64,000 nucleotides of DNA from CAXXOK01 sp963675925. Its GTDB lineage: Bacteria > Bacillota > Clostridia > Christensenellales > Aristaeellaceae. Every line of letters starts with the position of its first letter. The first letter of the stretch is position 1. Both the position numbers and the translations under genes were made by a program. Positions 44,593 through 53,544 of the stretch are shown piece after piece. The notes beneath the pieces are model-generated. The model was not told where the DNA came from. It ran no database searches and saw nothing but the letters and a program-made list of their open reading frames with translations. The stretch lies in NCBI GenBank assembly GCA_963675925.2, contig CAXXIB010000004.1:434001-498000 (forward strand), read 5' to 3'.

Positions 44593-45426
44593 ATGGCATT
44601 TTCGCACAAAACTTATCGGAGTAATCCTGCCCGCAGCGGCATGGCCCGGTTGTTGGACGGGATACTTTATTCCTCAAACGGCGATCCCAAAACCAAGCTA
44701 AGTCTGCTCAGGCCCTGGGAAAAATCGGCGCGCTATCCGCTGGTGGTGTTCGTGCAGGGCTCAAGCTGGACTACCCCAAACCTCGGCTATGAAATTCCCC
44801 AGCTATCGCACCTGGCGCAGCAGGGCTATGTGGTCGCGACCGTTTCCCATCGCGATGTCAAGGAGAGTAACCCCTTCCCCGCATTTTTGCAGGATGTGAA
44901 AACAGCCATTCGCTATCTGCGCGCGCATGCGGATACGTACTGCATTGATCCTACACGCGTTTGCATCTACGGTACATCCTCCGGCGGAAACACCGCCATG
45001 CTGGTTGGCGCAACAGGCGATGATCCGCGATATAAAACCGAGGAGTATGCCGATCAGTCCGATGCGGTCAACTGTGTGGTGTCCTGCTTTGGCCGGATGG
45101 ATTTAACAAAACTTCCAAAGATGCAAAACCCGCTGGGCGAGATATTCCTCAGCCTGATCGGGACAGGCGATGCGGCTACGGTACTCAAAGCCATGAGCCC
45201 CTATCATGCCATCAACAAGGATACCCCCTTCCCGCCCTGCCTGATTGCCCACGGAACCGGCGATCAGATTGTGCCGTATGATCTGGCGGAGATGATGGCA
45301 GAAAAGCTCAAGCAGCTTGGTAAAGAGGTACGGCTTCTAACCGTGACCGATGCCCCGCATGAGGACACCTTCTGGTCCTGGCCGCTGATTGAGGATATTT
45401 ATGCGTTTATCAAAGCGCACATCTAA
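44593..45426 (+). CDS. Alpha/beta hydrolase (esterase-lipase family)
   Basis: A 277-residue hydrolase started at ATG 44593 behind TGGAGG. The nucleophile Ser is in the elbow YGTSSGGNTAM, the acid Asp in AHGTGDQIVP and the base His in DAPHEDTFW; FVQGSSWTTP is the oxyanion strand. It resembles the BD-FAE/acetyl-xylan-type esterases. No signal peptide. The substrate is unknown. First gene of a run of small enzymes read in the same direction. Confidence 0.85.
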   Translation: MAFSHKTYRSNPARSGMARLLDGILYSSNGDPKTKLSLLRPWEKSARYPLVVFVQGSSWTTPNLGYEIPQLSHLAQQGYVVATVSHRDVKESNPFPAFLQDVKTAIRYLRAHADTYCIDPTRVCIYGTSSGGNTAMLVGATGDDPRYKTEEYADQSDAVNCVVSCFGRMDLTKLPKMQNPLGEIFLSLIGTGDAATVLKAMSPYHAINKDTPFPPCLIAHGTGDQIVPYDLAEMMAEKLKQLGKEVRLLTVTDAPHEDTFWSWPLIEDIYAFIKAHI

Positions 45427-45447
45427 AACACATATAAGGAGCTAAGC

Positions 45448-45930
45448 ATGGCAGAGAAACTAAGCTTCCGGTTTGCAACCCCTTCGGATACCCCGCTGGT
45501 ATTATCCTTCATCCGCGATCTGGCGGAGTACGAGCATATGCTCGACCAGGTATCGGCCACCGAAGAACTATTGCACGAGTGGCTGTTTGTGCAGAAAAAG
45601 GCCGAGGTGCTCTTTGCGCTAGCAGATGGCCGGGAAGTGGGCTTTGCGCTGTTTTTTCACAACTTCTCCACGTTTTTGGGTAAGGCGGGGTTGTATCTGG
45701 AAGATTTGTTTGTCAAGCCCGCACACCGCGGCAAAGGCTACGGCAAAGCGATTTTGAAAAAGCTGGCGCAGCTCGCTGTAGAGCGCGGCTGTGGGCGGCT
45801 GGAATGGTGGTGCCTGGACTGGAACGAGCCGAGCATCCGCTTCTACCGCTCACTGGGCGCCGAGCCGATGGATGACTGGACGGTATACCGCATCACCGGC
45901 GACACGCTGACAAAGTTGGCCAGCACATGA
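45448..45930 (+). CDS. GNAT acetyltransferase 1
   Basis: A 160-residue GNAT acetyltransferase. Acetyl-CoA motif A is LYLEDLFVKPAHRGKGYGKAILKKL. It resembles diamine or polyamine acetyltransferases (EYEHMLDQVSATEELL, EWWCLDWNEPSIRFYRSLGA). Starts 21 bases after the hydrolase gene with AAGGAG upstream and overlaps the next gene by four bases. Confidence 0.9.
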   Translation: MAEKLSFRFATPSDTPLVLSFIRDLAEYEHMLDQVSATEELLHEWLFVQKKAEVLFALADGREVGFALFFHNFSTFLGKAGLYLEDLFVKPAHRGKGYGKAILKKLAQLAVERGCGRLEWWCLDWNEPSIRFYRSLGAEPMDDWTVYRITGDTLTKLAST

Positions 45931-46406
45931 CCACAGACTTTCTATTGGTACTGACCGACGGGCAAGACCCCCGCTTTGCCACCCTCTGCCAAGAACTGGA
46001 CCAGACCCTGAACACACTTGTTGGCGGCGAAACACAGCGCAAGCAATATATCCAGTACAACACGCTGGACACCATCCACAACGTGGTACTCGTGCTAAAA
46101 AACGGGCAGCCCGTAGCCTGTGGCGGCTACAAGCAGCACGCGCCGGGCACGGCGGAGGTGAAACGCGTGTATGTACGCCCCGACTGCCGGGGACAAGGAT
46201 ATGCCAAGGCCATACTGGCTGCGCTGGAATCGCGTGCCGCATCGCAGGGCTATACCCGCCTGATATTGGAGACGGGTAGCATGCTGCATGCAGCCATTGC
46301 ACTGTATACCGCCATCGGCTTTGAGCGCATTCAAAACTATCCCCCTTACCACACGATGCCGATGTCCGTCTGCACGGAAAAGCAGCTGGGCAGTTCACGC
46401 GACTAA
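45927..46406 (+). CDS. GNAT acetyltransferase 2
   Basis: A 159-residue GNAT protein with motif A VKRVYVRPDCRGQGYAKAIL and motif B ILETGSMLHAAIALYTAIGFER. The N-terminus (DFLLVLTDGQDPRFATLCQELD) is typical of a Firmicutes subfamily. Translationally coupled (ATGA) to GNAT 1. The substrate is not known. Confidence 0.9.
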   Translation: MTTDFLLVLTDGQDPRFATLCQELDQTLNTLVGGETQRKQYIQYNTLDTIHNVVLVLKNGQPVACGGYKQHAPGTAEVKRVYVRPDCRGQGYAKAILAALESRAASQGYTRLILETGSMLHAAIALYTAIGFERIQNYPPYHTMPMSVCTEKQLGSSRD

Positions 46407-46419
46407 GGAGGGTCTGTTC

Positions 46420-46974
46420 ATGCAGTATGTGGCGTTCTTCCGGGGCATTAATGTGGGCAGCGGACGCGCGGTGAAAATGGCCGAGCTTCGGCAGCTGTTT
46501 GCCGATTTAGGATGCACACAGGTGCAAAGCTATATCCAAAGCGGCAATGTGCTGTTTGTCAGTGACCAATCTCCCTCCGCCCTGCCGGACCGCATTGAAG
46601 ACGCATTTCAAACGCGCTATGGCTTTGCCAGCCAGGTCATTCTGCGCACGGCGGAGGAACTACACGCCATCCTGCGTGCAGTACCCTTTTCCGATGAGGA
46701 GATCGCGCAGGCCGAGGCGAAAAGCCCCGGCAAAGCGCATGTTTATGTCTTTCTGTCGGGTACGCCCATCGCGCCGGATACAATTGCCGATCACACGGCG
46801 GGGCCGGATCGGGCGGTGCTGTCGGGGCGCGAGCTATACCTGCTGTGCTATCAGAGCATCAGCCGCTCCAAGCGCGCCGCGCCGCTGCTAAAACCTGAGG
46901 CAAAGCTCACTTCCCGCAACCTGAAAACCCTGCAAACACTACAGGCCATGCTGCAAAAAAACCCGGAAGCCTGA
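46420..46974 (+). CDS. DUF1697 family protein
   Basis: A 184-residue protein with the family start MQYVAFFRGINVGSGRAVKMAEL and the QSYIQSGNVLF motif. It starts at ATG 46420 after AAGGAGG. The structure family is known but the function is not. Confidence 0.9.
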   Translation: MQYVAFFRGINVGSGRAVKMAELRQLFADLGCTQVQSYIQSGNVLFVSDQSPSALPDRIEDAFQTRYGFASQVILRTAEELHAILRAVPFSDEEIAQAEAKSPGKAHVYVFLSGTPIAPDTIADHTAGPDRAVLSGRELYLLCYQSISRSKRAAPLLKPEAKLTSRNLKTLQTLQAMLQKNPEA

Positions 46975-46993
46975 TGCTTACCGGGTCTTTTTC
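46955..46993 (+). terminator. Bidirectional terminator covering both gene ends
   Basis: ACCCGGAAGC-CTGAT-GCTTACCGGGT with A residues on the left and T residues on the right; it overlaps the last codons of the DUF1697 gene and the last codons of the convergent GNAT gene. Confidence 0.85.
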
Positions 46994-47421
46994 AAATATA
47001 CCATGTCTTTGAGCTGGATTCCGTCTTCCACCATAATGTGGTCGTAGTTGTCGGTAAAAAAGTTCTTTAGGCGGTGCGACGGAGTAAACCCGCATCGCTC
47101 ATAAAAGCCCAGGCTGCTTGGCACATCCCCCGTGCCAACAAGCAGTGTGTCGCCATCCGGGTAGAACTCCCAAACGCCGTTAATCAGCGCTTTGCCGTAT
47201 CCCTTGCGCCGGGCGTCGGGCTGCACGGCGATGTTCTTTAGCTCGTAGCATCCGTCTCCCTCGCATGTGATGACGCACGCCGCCTGTACGCGGCCGGTAT
47301 CCTGCAAAACGTACATGTCGCCGCGCGTCAGGTAGCGGTCAATCATATCCTCCTGCTCGTCGGCCATCAGCAGCAGATCAAGATATTGTTTTTTGTTTTC
47401 TGTCACTTTACGAATCTTCAT
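46978..47421 (-). CDS. GNAT acetyltransferase 3
   Basis: A 147-residue GNAT protein started at ATG 47421 with TAGGAG upstream; an in-frame codon at 47484 lacks a ribosome site. Motif A: ELKNIAVQPDARRKGYGKAL. The only member of the GNAT run encoded on the minus strand. Substrate unknown. Confidence 0.88.
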   Translation of the reverse strand: MKIRKVTENKKQYLDLLLMADEQEDMIDRYLTRGDMYVLQDTGRVQAACVITCEGDGCYELKNIAVQPDARRKGYGKALINGVWEFYPDGDTLLVGTGDVPSSLGFYERCGFTPSHRLKNFFTDNYDHIMVEDGIQLKDMVYLKKTR

Positions 47422-47569
47422 GGTGTACACTCCTATGTGCTGTGGAACTATATTTAGTATAGGCCAAACCCGCCCGGCATACAATACCCCGCTGTGGCCG
47501 CCGGATACGGGCTTGTGCTATACTGATACCATCACCCCAGACTTCCACATATGCTGAAAGGATTGTTCC

Positions 47570-48055
47570 ATGCTTGTGCCCATGACCGCAGAAACCGCAA
47601 TGCAAATTTCCGGTTGGACTTATGCAAACGAATACGCGGTTTACAGCTTTACCCGCAGCGATGAAACCCTGCGCGAACTGCTTTGCGGCGAGTATTATGC
47701 CTGCCTGAACAAAAGCGGTGAGCTGATCGGCTATGTTTGCTATGGAACTAGTGCGCGTATCCCCACCGCAGAGGAATATCCCTACGCACCCGATGCGCTG
47801 GACATGGGCCTTGGCATGCGTCCGGATCTGTGCGGGCAGGGGCTGGGGCATGCGTTTATTATGGAGGCCATCGCGTTTGCAAGGCGCGAACTTGCCGCCG
47901 GGGATCTCCGCCTGTCGGTCTTTGCCGGCAACCGGCGGGCAGTGCGCGTGTATACAAAAGCCGGGTTCCACTACGAGGCGAGCGTCAATCACCGGCTGGC
48001 GCGAACGCTGTTTTATATCATGCGGTGCCCAGGCGGGCAAAGGAGAGCGCTATGA
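47570..48055 (+). CDS. GNAT acetyltransferase 4
   Basis: A 161-residue GNAT protein; motif A reads DMGLGMRPDLCGQGLGHAFI and motif B LSVFAGNRRAVRVYTKAGF. RimI-like. ATG 47570 after AAAGGA; overlaps the VOC gene start by four bases. Confidence 0.88.
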   Translation: MLVPMTAETAMQISGWTYANEYAVYSFTRSDETLRELLCGEYYACLNKSGELIGYVCYGTSARIPTAEEYPYAPDALDMGLGMRPDLCGQGLGHAFIMEAIAFARRELAAGDLRLSVFAGNRRAVRVYTKAGFHYEASVNHRLARTLFYIMRCPGGQRRAL

Positions 48056-48498
48056 TTCGCTATGCACACACCAACATCGTCGCCGCCGATGCACAAACGC
48101 TGATTGCGTTTTACAAGTCGGTGCTGGGCTGCCAAAGCATCGGCGAGACGCGCGACCTGCGCGGCGACTGGCTGGATACCCTCACGGGTCTTCCAAACGC
48201 GCACATCACGGGGGAACACCTGCTGCTCCCCGGATGCGGCGACAGCCACCCGACGCTTGAGATATTCCAGTACGATGCCTTGGCAGATGATCTGCCCCGT
48301 GACATCAACCGCACCGGCATCGCCCACCTGGCCTTTGCCGTGGATGATGTACCCGCGATGCTTGCCAAAGTGCTCCGCTTTGGCGGCAGCGCTGTGGGCG
48401 AGCTCATCCACCAGCCATACGAAGACGGTCGCACGCTGACCGCCGTATACGCCCGTGACCCGGAAGGCAATATTCTGGAGCTGCAAAGCTGGACCTAA
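48052..48498 (+). CDS. VOC-superfamily protein (glyoxalase/fosfomycin-resistance-like)
   Basis: A 148-residue two-module glyoxalase-fold protein, ATG 48052 behind AAAGGAG. HTNIVAADAQTLIAFYKSVLG and YARDPEGNILELQSW are the diagnostic ends. Likely metal ligands are His6, Glu near 80 (LEIFQY), His near 100 (IAHLAF) and Glu near 144. Coupled to GNAT 4 by a four-base overlap. Substrate unknown. Confidence 0.87.
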   Translation: MIRYAHTNIVAADAQTLIAFYKSVLGCQSIGETRDLRGDWLDTLTGLPNAHITGEHLLLPGCGDSHPTLEIFQYDALADDLPRDINRTGIAHLAFAVDDVPAMLAKVLRFGGSAVGELIHQPYEDGRTLTAVYARDPEGNILELQSWT

Positions 48499-48522
48499 GC
48501 AACACACGAAAGGAACCACAGC

Positions 48523-49092
48523 ATGGCATTTTCACTGCAAACCGAGGACCTTGTTCTTAAAACCGCCGATCTATCCTTTGCGGACATGCTTGTCGAGTAT
48601 TTTAAGCGCAACCAATCGTTTCTCAAGGCGTTCGAACCCAAGCGTGACGCGCACTTCTATACACTGGAGCATCAGCAAGCCCAGTTGCAGCGCGACCTGA
48701 CGGACATCATCGAAAGAACCGGCATACGCTTCTATATTTTTCTGGAATCAGACCCCGATACCATCATCGGCAGCGTTGGCTTAAGCAACATCGTATGGGG
48801 CAATTTCCTGTCCTGCTTTTTTGGCTATCGGCTGGATGAAGCGCTGCAAGGGAAAGGCTATATGACCCAGGCTGTAAATGCCGTGGTGGCGTTTGCGTTT
48901 GATACACTGAAATTGCACCGCATCGAGGCCAATATAATGCCCCGCAATTTAGCTTCCCGCCGGGTGCTGGACAAATGCAGCTTCCGGGAAGAAGGCCTGT
49001 CCCCCCGCTACATCCAAATTAACGGGGTGTGGGAGGATCATGTGCATATGGTCAAGCGCAACGAAGCGATGGAAACCGAGGAGAACGTATGA
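48523..49092 (+). CDS. GNAT acetyltransferase 5 (RimJ/RimL-like)
   Basis: A 189-residue GNAT of the RimJ/RimL type: AFSLQTEDLVLKTADLSFADM at the start, motif A YRLDEALQGKGYMTQAVNAV and ANIMPRNLASRRVLDKCSF. This class acetylates N-terminal amines of ribosomal proteins or small molecules. ATG after AAAGGA; overlaps the next gene by four bases. Confidence 0.9.
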   Translation: MAFSLQTEDLVLKTADLSFADMLVEYFKRNQSFLKAFEPKRDAHFYTLEHQQAQLQRDLTDIIERTGIRFYIFLESDPDTIIGSVGLSNIVWGNFLSCFFGYRLDEALQGKGYMTQAVNAVVAFAFDTLKLHRIEANIMPRNLASRRVLDKCSFREEGLSPRYIQINGVWEDHVHMVKRNEAMETEENV

Positions 49093-49613
49093 AAACGATC
49101 CTGACAACTGACCGCCTGTTTCTGCGTGAGATGACACAAGGCGATCTGCCCGCGCTGGCGGCCATATTGCAGGATGAACAAACGATGTACGCCTACAATG
49201 GCGCGTTTTCGGAAGCGGAAACCCAAACCTGGCTTACGCGGCAGCTGGAACGCTACCAAAAGGACGGTTTCGGCCTGTGGGCTGTATGCCTGAAAGAATC
49301 TGGGGATATGATCGGGCAAACGGGCATCACCACCCAGCCGGTGGAGGAGAGCATCGTGCCGGAGATCGGCTATCTGCTCAACCGTGCATACTGGCACCAA
49401 GGGTATGCGGCGGAGGCCGCAATCGCCTGCAAGCAGTATGCCTTTACCGTGCTGGGCATTGACGAAATTTATTCTATTATTCGCGAGACGAATCTGCCGT
49501 CCATGAACGTCGCCATTAAAAACGGCATGACCGTAAAAAAGCGCTTTATTAAGCACTTCCGTGGCGTGGACATGCCGCATTATCTGTTCGGGGTCAAGAA
49601 ACCAACCTTATAA
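49089..49613 (+). CDS. GNAT acetyltransferase 6 (RimJ/RimL-like)
   Basis: A 174-residue GNAT: TTDRLFLREMTQGDLPALAA, PEIGYLLNRAYWHQGYAAEA (motif A) and YSIIRETNLPSMNVAIKNGM. Coupled by a four-base overlap with GNAT 5. Its stop overlaps the end of the convergent PhzF-like gene. Confidence 0.9.
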   Translation: MKTILTTDRLFLREMTQGDLPALAAILQDEQTMYAYNGAFSEAETQTWLTRQLERYQKDGFGLWAVCLKESGDMIGQTGITTQPVEESIVPEIGYLLNRAYWHQGYAAEAAIACKQYAFTVLGIDEIYSIIRETNLPSMNVAIKNGMTVKKRFIKHFRGVDMPHYLFGVKKPTL

Positions 49614-50384
49614 CAGCAGCTCACCTTGCAAATAGCACACGGCCTTGCCGCCGATCTTCACACGCGTGCCGCAGTCCTGGCAGTACAGCATACCACCGCG
49701 CTGCGAAAGCTGGGCGGCGGTCATGCTTTTTTTATGCAGCCGTTCGCTCCAATAGGGAATGAGATTGGTGTGGGTAGAGCCGGTGACCGGGTCTTCGTCG
49801 ATGCCGGTATTGGGCGCAAAAAAGCGGGACACAAAGTCAAGCGTTTCGCCCTTGGCCGTCACCACAAACCCCAGCGGGCCGGGGATAGCTGCCAGCGCTT
49901 TGTAGTCGGGCTGTATGCTTTTTAGCACGGCTTCGGACTCGACCAAGCAGAGCATATCGCGCGAGCTGTGCGCCTCCAGTATCTTCACGCCCAGTGCGGC
50001 CTCCAGCTCCGCCGGAACCGGGCAGGGTACAGGCTTGCGGCTGGGGAAATCCAGCGTTAAAATATCGCCCTCGCGCGTGACTGTCAGCCGCCCGGAAAGG
50101 GTATCAAACCGGACCTCGCTTGCGCCGGGCTCTACATACTGCATTACCACAAACGCGCTGGCCAGGGTTGCATGCCCGCACAGGTCAATCTCATCCACCG
50201 GGGTAAACCACCGCAGGTGATACGCGTCTCCGTCCGGGTAGAAAAACGCGGTCTCCGGCAGGTTGTTTTCAGCGGCAATTTGCTGCATCAGCGCTGCGTC
50301 CACAGGTGTATCCAGCACGCACACCCCGGCGGGGTTTCCGGCAAACAAAGCGTCAGCAAATGCATCCACCACATAGTATTTCAT
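49608..50384 (-). CDS. PhzF-family epimerase/isomerase
   Basis: A 258-residue protein started at ATG 50384 (MKYYVVDAFADALFAGNPAGV) with GGAGGG upstream; the open frame runs further to 50975 but that part is not the family. Glu in ENNLPETAFF is the catalytic acid of the family and DLCGHATLASA the glycine-rich half. PhzF-type enzymes do hydrogen shifts in phenazine or isomerisation steps; here no phenazine genes are near. Convergent with GNAT 6. Confidence 0.9.
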   Translation of the reverse strand: MKYYVVDAFADALFAGNPAGVCVLDTPVDAALMQQIAAENNLPETAFFYPDGDAYHLRWFTPVDEIDLCGHATLASAFVVMQYVEPGASEVRFDTLSGRLTVTREGDILTLDFPSRKPVPCPVPAELEAALGVKILEAHSSRDMLCLVESEAVLKSIQPDYKALAAIPGPLGFVVTAKGETLDFVSRFFAPNTGIDEDPVTGSTHTNLIPYWSERLHKKSMTAAQLSQRGGMLYCQDCGTRVKIGGKAVCYLQGELLL

Positions 50385-50456
50385 CGGGCATCCCTCCTGC
50401 CTGTTCTTATCCAATATCCTACCGCACACACCGCCCTTTGACAAGGCGAAATCCAT

Positions 50457-50485
50457 TTGCACGGCCGTGGGCCATCTGCTACAAT
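50457..50485 (+). promoter_or_regulatory. Promoter of the tautomerase gene
   Basis: TTGCAC and TACAAT, 17 bases apart, 29 bases before the start codon. Confidence 0.65.
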
Positions 50486-50513
50486 GAAACAAAGAACAAA
50501 GGAGGACTGCAAC

Positions 50514-50750
50514 ATGCCGCATATCGTGATTAAAACCATCGCGGGTCCCTCGCAAGCGCAGCTGAAACAGGCTGCCGAGCAAATTGCCGACGTGGTCAAC
50601 AAAACCATGGGCAAGCCGACGAAGTACATTTCCGTTTCGGTGGAGGAGTACTCCTTTGGCGAGTGGGCGGACGTCTATAACGAGTATGTGAAAGATCAGG
50701 ATAACGTACTGGTCAAGCCCGGTTACACCGACCCGAAAACCTTCACCTGA
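50514..50750 (+). CDS. 4-oxalocrotonate tautomerase-like protein
   Basis: A 78-residue protein; after Met removal the catalytic Pro1 is exposed (MPHIVIKTIAGPS). The start is ATG 50514 after AAAGGAGG. The fold is that of the tautomerase superfamily (keto-enol tautomerisation); the substrate is unknown. Confidence 0.88.
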   Translation: MPHIVIKTIAGPSQAQLKQAAEQIADVVNKTMGKPTKYISVSVEEYSFGEWADVYNEYVKDQDNVLVKPGYTDPKTFT

Positions 50751-50751
50751 T

Positions 50752-52011
50752 ATGCCAAGCGGAATGGAAAGCCTGCGCGCGGATGCCGATACCATCATCC
50801 GCGCGTCGCTTGCCGCCGCCATGCCGGAAACCGCTGTGCGGGACGCGCTGCAAGGCAAAGCCTTTGGGCGCGGCCGCCTGCTGCTGGTTGCGGTCGGCAA
50901 GGCAGCCTGGCGCATGGCCGCGGCAACCTGTGAGCTGCTTGAAGGCCGGATTGCACAAGGCATTGTTCTCACCAAATACGGCCATAGCGAAGGGCCGCTG
51001 GCAGACCTGCGCGTGCTGGAAGCCGGTCATCCCCTGCCCGACCAGGCCGGGGTGGACGCTACAGCCAATATCCTGCGCATGACCGAGAATCTGACTGCGG
51101 ATGATACGGTTCTGCTGCTGCTGTCGGGCGGCGGATCGGCCTTGTTTGAACAGCCACTGGTGCCGCTTGCGACCTTGCAGCGTATCACCGATCAGCTGCT
51201 TAAAAGCGGCGCGGCGATTGCGCAAATCAACTGCATTCGCAAGCGCTTATCGGGCGTAAAAGCCGGGCGCTTTGCCCAGCACTGCGCACCCGCAAGTGTA
51301 CTGACCGTTGCCCTGTCCGATGTGCTGGGGGACGACCCTGCGGCCATCGCGTCCGGCCCCGCCGTGGCCGACCCCTCAACCGGTGCGGACGCCCTGGCGA
51401 TTGTCGAGCAGTTCGACTTGCAGCTTGACGAGGATATGCTTTCGCTTCTACAGAAGGAAACCCCCAAAACGCTTGCAAACGCAGAGACGATAGTCGCTGG
51501 CAGTGTGCGCCTGCTATGCGAAGCCGCCAGGGAGCAATGCAGGCAGCTTGGCTACGACCCCTACCTGCTCACCGACAGCCTGCGCTCCTCCGCCCGGGAA
51601 GCGGGTCAGTTGTTCGGCTCGGTCGCGCAGGTGCACCAGACCGCCGATCACTCGCTGGCGTTTATCGCAGGCGGTGAAACCGTGGTGCAGGTCAAAGGCA
51701 CGGGCCTTGGCGGCCGCAACCAGGAACTGGCACTGACCGCCGCTATTGATCTGCATAACCTGTACAACACCGCGCTGTTTTCCATCGGCTCGGACGGTAC
51801 CGACGGCCCTACCGACGCGGCAGGCGGCTATGTGGACACCCAAACCCTGCGCGCGCTGCGCAGGCAGGACCTAAGCCTCCAGGCGATGCTTGATAATAAC
51901 GACAGCTACCACGCACTGTCAGCCTGCGGCGGGCTGATTCAAACCGGGCCGACAGGCACCAACGTAAACGATTTGACCGTACTGCTCATCAAACGCAAGA
52001 GTAAACAATAA
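50752..52011 (+). CDS. Glycerate 2-kinase (MOFRL family, TtuD/GckA-like)
   Basis: A 419-residue kinase with the DUF4147/MOFRL two-domain layout: LLLVAVGKAAWRMA, GHPLPDQAGVDAT, LLLLSGGGSALFEQP (nucleotide loop), RKRLSGVKAGR and the C-terminal MOFRL domain with GLGGRNQELALTAA and SIGSDGTDGPTDAAGGYV. It converts glycerate to 2-phosphoglycerate. The start is ATG 50752, one base past the tautomerase stop; ATG 50764 is possible. No strong ribosome site is seen. Confidence 0.92.
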   Translation: MPSGMESLRADADTIIRASLAAAMPETAVRDALQGKAFGRGRLLLVAVGKAAWRMAAATCELLEGRIAQGIVLTKYGHSEGPLADLRVLEAGHPLPDQAGVDATANILRMTENLTADDTVLLLLSGGGSALFEQPLVPLATLQRITDQLLKSGAAIAQINCIRKRLSGVKAGRFAQHCAPASVLTVALSDVLGDDPAAIASGPAVADPSTGADALAIVEQFDLQLDEDMLSLLQKETPKTLANAETIVAGSVRLLCEAAREQCRQLGYDPYLLTDSLRSSAREAGQLFGSVAQVHQTADHSLAFIAGGETVVQVKGTGLGGRNQELALTAAIDLHNLYNTALFSIGSDGTDGPTDAAGGYVDTQTLRALRRQDLSLQAMLDNNDSYHALSACGGLIQTGPTGTNVNDLTVLLIKRKSKQ

Positions 52012-52025
52012 AAAGGCGGAAACCC

Positions 52026-52691
52026 ATGAAACCGATTCGCATCCTGCTCGTGGAAGACGATATGATGATTGCCTCCGGCCTGCAATACGCGCTGGAGACC
52101 GAAGGCTACACCGTGGCGCACGCCAAAACCGTTGCCGACGCCTGCACGCTGGCCGCTGCGGATCCGTTTGATCTGGCGGTGCTGGATATGCAGCTGCCCG
52201 ACGGCAGCGGACGCGAGGTGCTGGCGGCAGTGAAGCCTGCCGGTACGGCCGCACTGTTTTTGACCGTGGTGGACGATGAGGGCGTGATGGTGCAAGCCCT
52301 GGAAAGTGGCGCAGATGATTATATTGTCAAGCCGTTTCGCCTGCGGGAGTTTCTGGCCAGGGTGAAAACCGTGCTGCGGCGTAAGGCCGGTGGCGCGGGC
52401 GACCAGCTATCCGTCGGTGGCGTGACCATGCAGCTGACCAAAAACACGGCAAGCGCACACGGACAGCCGCTGGATCTGACCGCACTTGAATATAAGCTGC
52501 TTTTATTTTTTGCATCCCATCCCGGACAGACGCTGACACGCACCCAGATTTTGGATCACCTGTGGGACGGCGCGGGCGACTTTGTGGAGGATAACACCCT
52601 CACCGTTTGCATTAAGCGCCTCCGGCAAAAACTGGGCGACGCTGCCGACATCGAAACCGTGCGGGGGGTTGGCTATCGTGTGGCTGAATAA
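52026..52691 (+). CDS. OmpR-family response regulator (Bce-type module)
   Basis: A 221-residue regulator: acidic pair Asp11-Asp12, phospho-acceptor Asp54 (LAVLDMQLPDGSG), switch Lys in DYIVKPFRL and the winged helix ending TVRGVGYRV. AAAAGGCGG precedes ATG 52026. The start of the next gene overlaps its end by 14 bases. Its likely targets are the downstream ABC genes. Confidence 0.93.
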   Translation: MKPIRILLVEDDMMIASGLQYALETEGYTVAHAKTVADACTLAAADPFDLAVLDMQLPDGSGREVLAAVKPAGTAALFLTVVDDEGVMVQALESGADDYIVKPFRLREFLARVKTVLRRKAGGAGDQLSVGGVTMQLTKNTASAHGQPLDLTALEYKLLLFFASHPGQTLTRTQILDHLWDGAGDFVEDNTLTVCIKRLRQKLGDAADIETVRGVGYRVAE

Positions 52692-53532
52692 ACGCACCCT
52701 TGAAAAACTCTCAGCCGATGTGCGCCGCGTGGCCGACGGCGAAGGCGTGGAGCTTTTAGACAACCGCGAAGGGCCGCTGAGCATTCTGCGCAATGACATT
52801 CAGACCCTGGCACGCCTCAAGCAGGAACAGGCCAATACCCTGCAAAAGGATAAGGAACGGCTGAAAGATTCGCTGTCTGATATCTCCCACCAGCTGAAAA
52901 CCCCGCTGACTTCCATGTTGGTGATGGCCGATCTGCTGGAAACCGCGCCGCCCGATAAGCAAAAAGAGCTGATTCGCAACCTGCAAACCGGGCTGACCCG
53001 TACCCAGTGGCTGACCGACGCGCTGCTGAAAATGGCAAAGCTGGACGCAGACGCCGTGGAGTTCAACATCCGCAGCGTCAGCGCAAGCGATATCATCGCC
53101 CGCGCTTTGGAACCGCTTTCGATACTGCTGGAAATCAAGGAACAGGCGATTAAAATCATCGGTGACGCGACCCTGACCTGCGACCTGCGCTGGACGGCCG
53201 AGGCGCTGGGCAACATCATCAAAAACGCCTCGGAAAATTCCCCGGCAGGCAAGCCGATACTCATCGCCTGCGGTACAAACCCCATTTGCAGCTGGATCAG
53301 CGTGACCGACAGCGGAAACGGCCTGCAGCCTGAGCAAATCGGCCGCCTGTTCCGCCGCTTTCAGGGCGGTGCCCCGGCGGGCTACGGCATCGGGCTGCCG
53401 CTGGCACAAACCATACTGCGCAGGCAAAACGGCGATATCGAGGTGGACGGCGACAGCCTGCCGCCCCATGTAGCCGCCCTGACCGATACCCCCTACACCG
53501 GCGCAACATTTACCCTGAAGCTATATCAGTAA
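52678..53532 (+). CDS. Sensor histidine kinase without membrane segments
   Basis: A 284-residue kinase started at GTG 52678 (WLNKRTLEKLSADVRRVADG); a start further left at 52582 lies inside the response-regulator gene. HisKA with acceptor His71 in SDISHQLKTPLTSM, then N box IIKNASENS, G1 VTDSGNGL and G2 GYGIGLPLA. The related kinases of Firmicutes usually have membrane segments ahead of the linker at residues 10-60; this one has none, so it may be soluble, or be truncated. Pairs with the regulator encoded before it. Confidence 0.88.
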   Translation: MWLNKRTLEKLSADVRRVADGEGVELLDNREGPLSILRNDIQTLARLKQEQANTLQKDKERLKDSLSDISHQLKTPLTSMLVMADLLETAPPDKQKELIRNLQTGLTRTQWLTDALLKMAKLDADAVEFNIRSVSASDIIARALEPLSILLEIKEQAIKIIGDATLTCDLRWTAEALGNIIKNASENSPAGKPILIACGTNPICSWISVTDSGNGLQPEQIGRLFRRFQGGAPAGYGIGLPLAQTILRRQNGDIEVDGDSLPPHVAALTDTPYTGATFTLKLYQ

Positions 53533-53544
53533 CCCATCCCTCAC

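Noticed and set aside
49608..50975. A longer version of the PhzF-like protein starting at 50975
   Set aside because: The extra N-terminal 197 residues cross the tautomerase gene and its promoter; the family start at 50384 has a good ribosome site.
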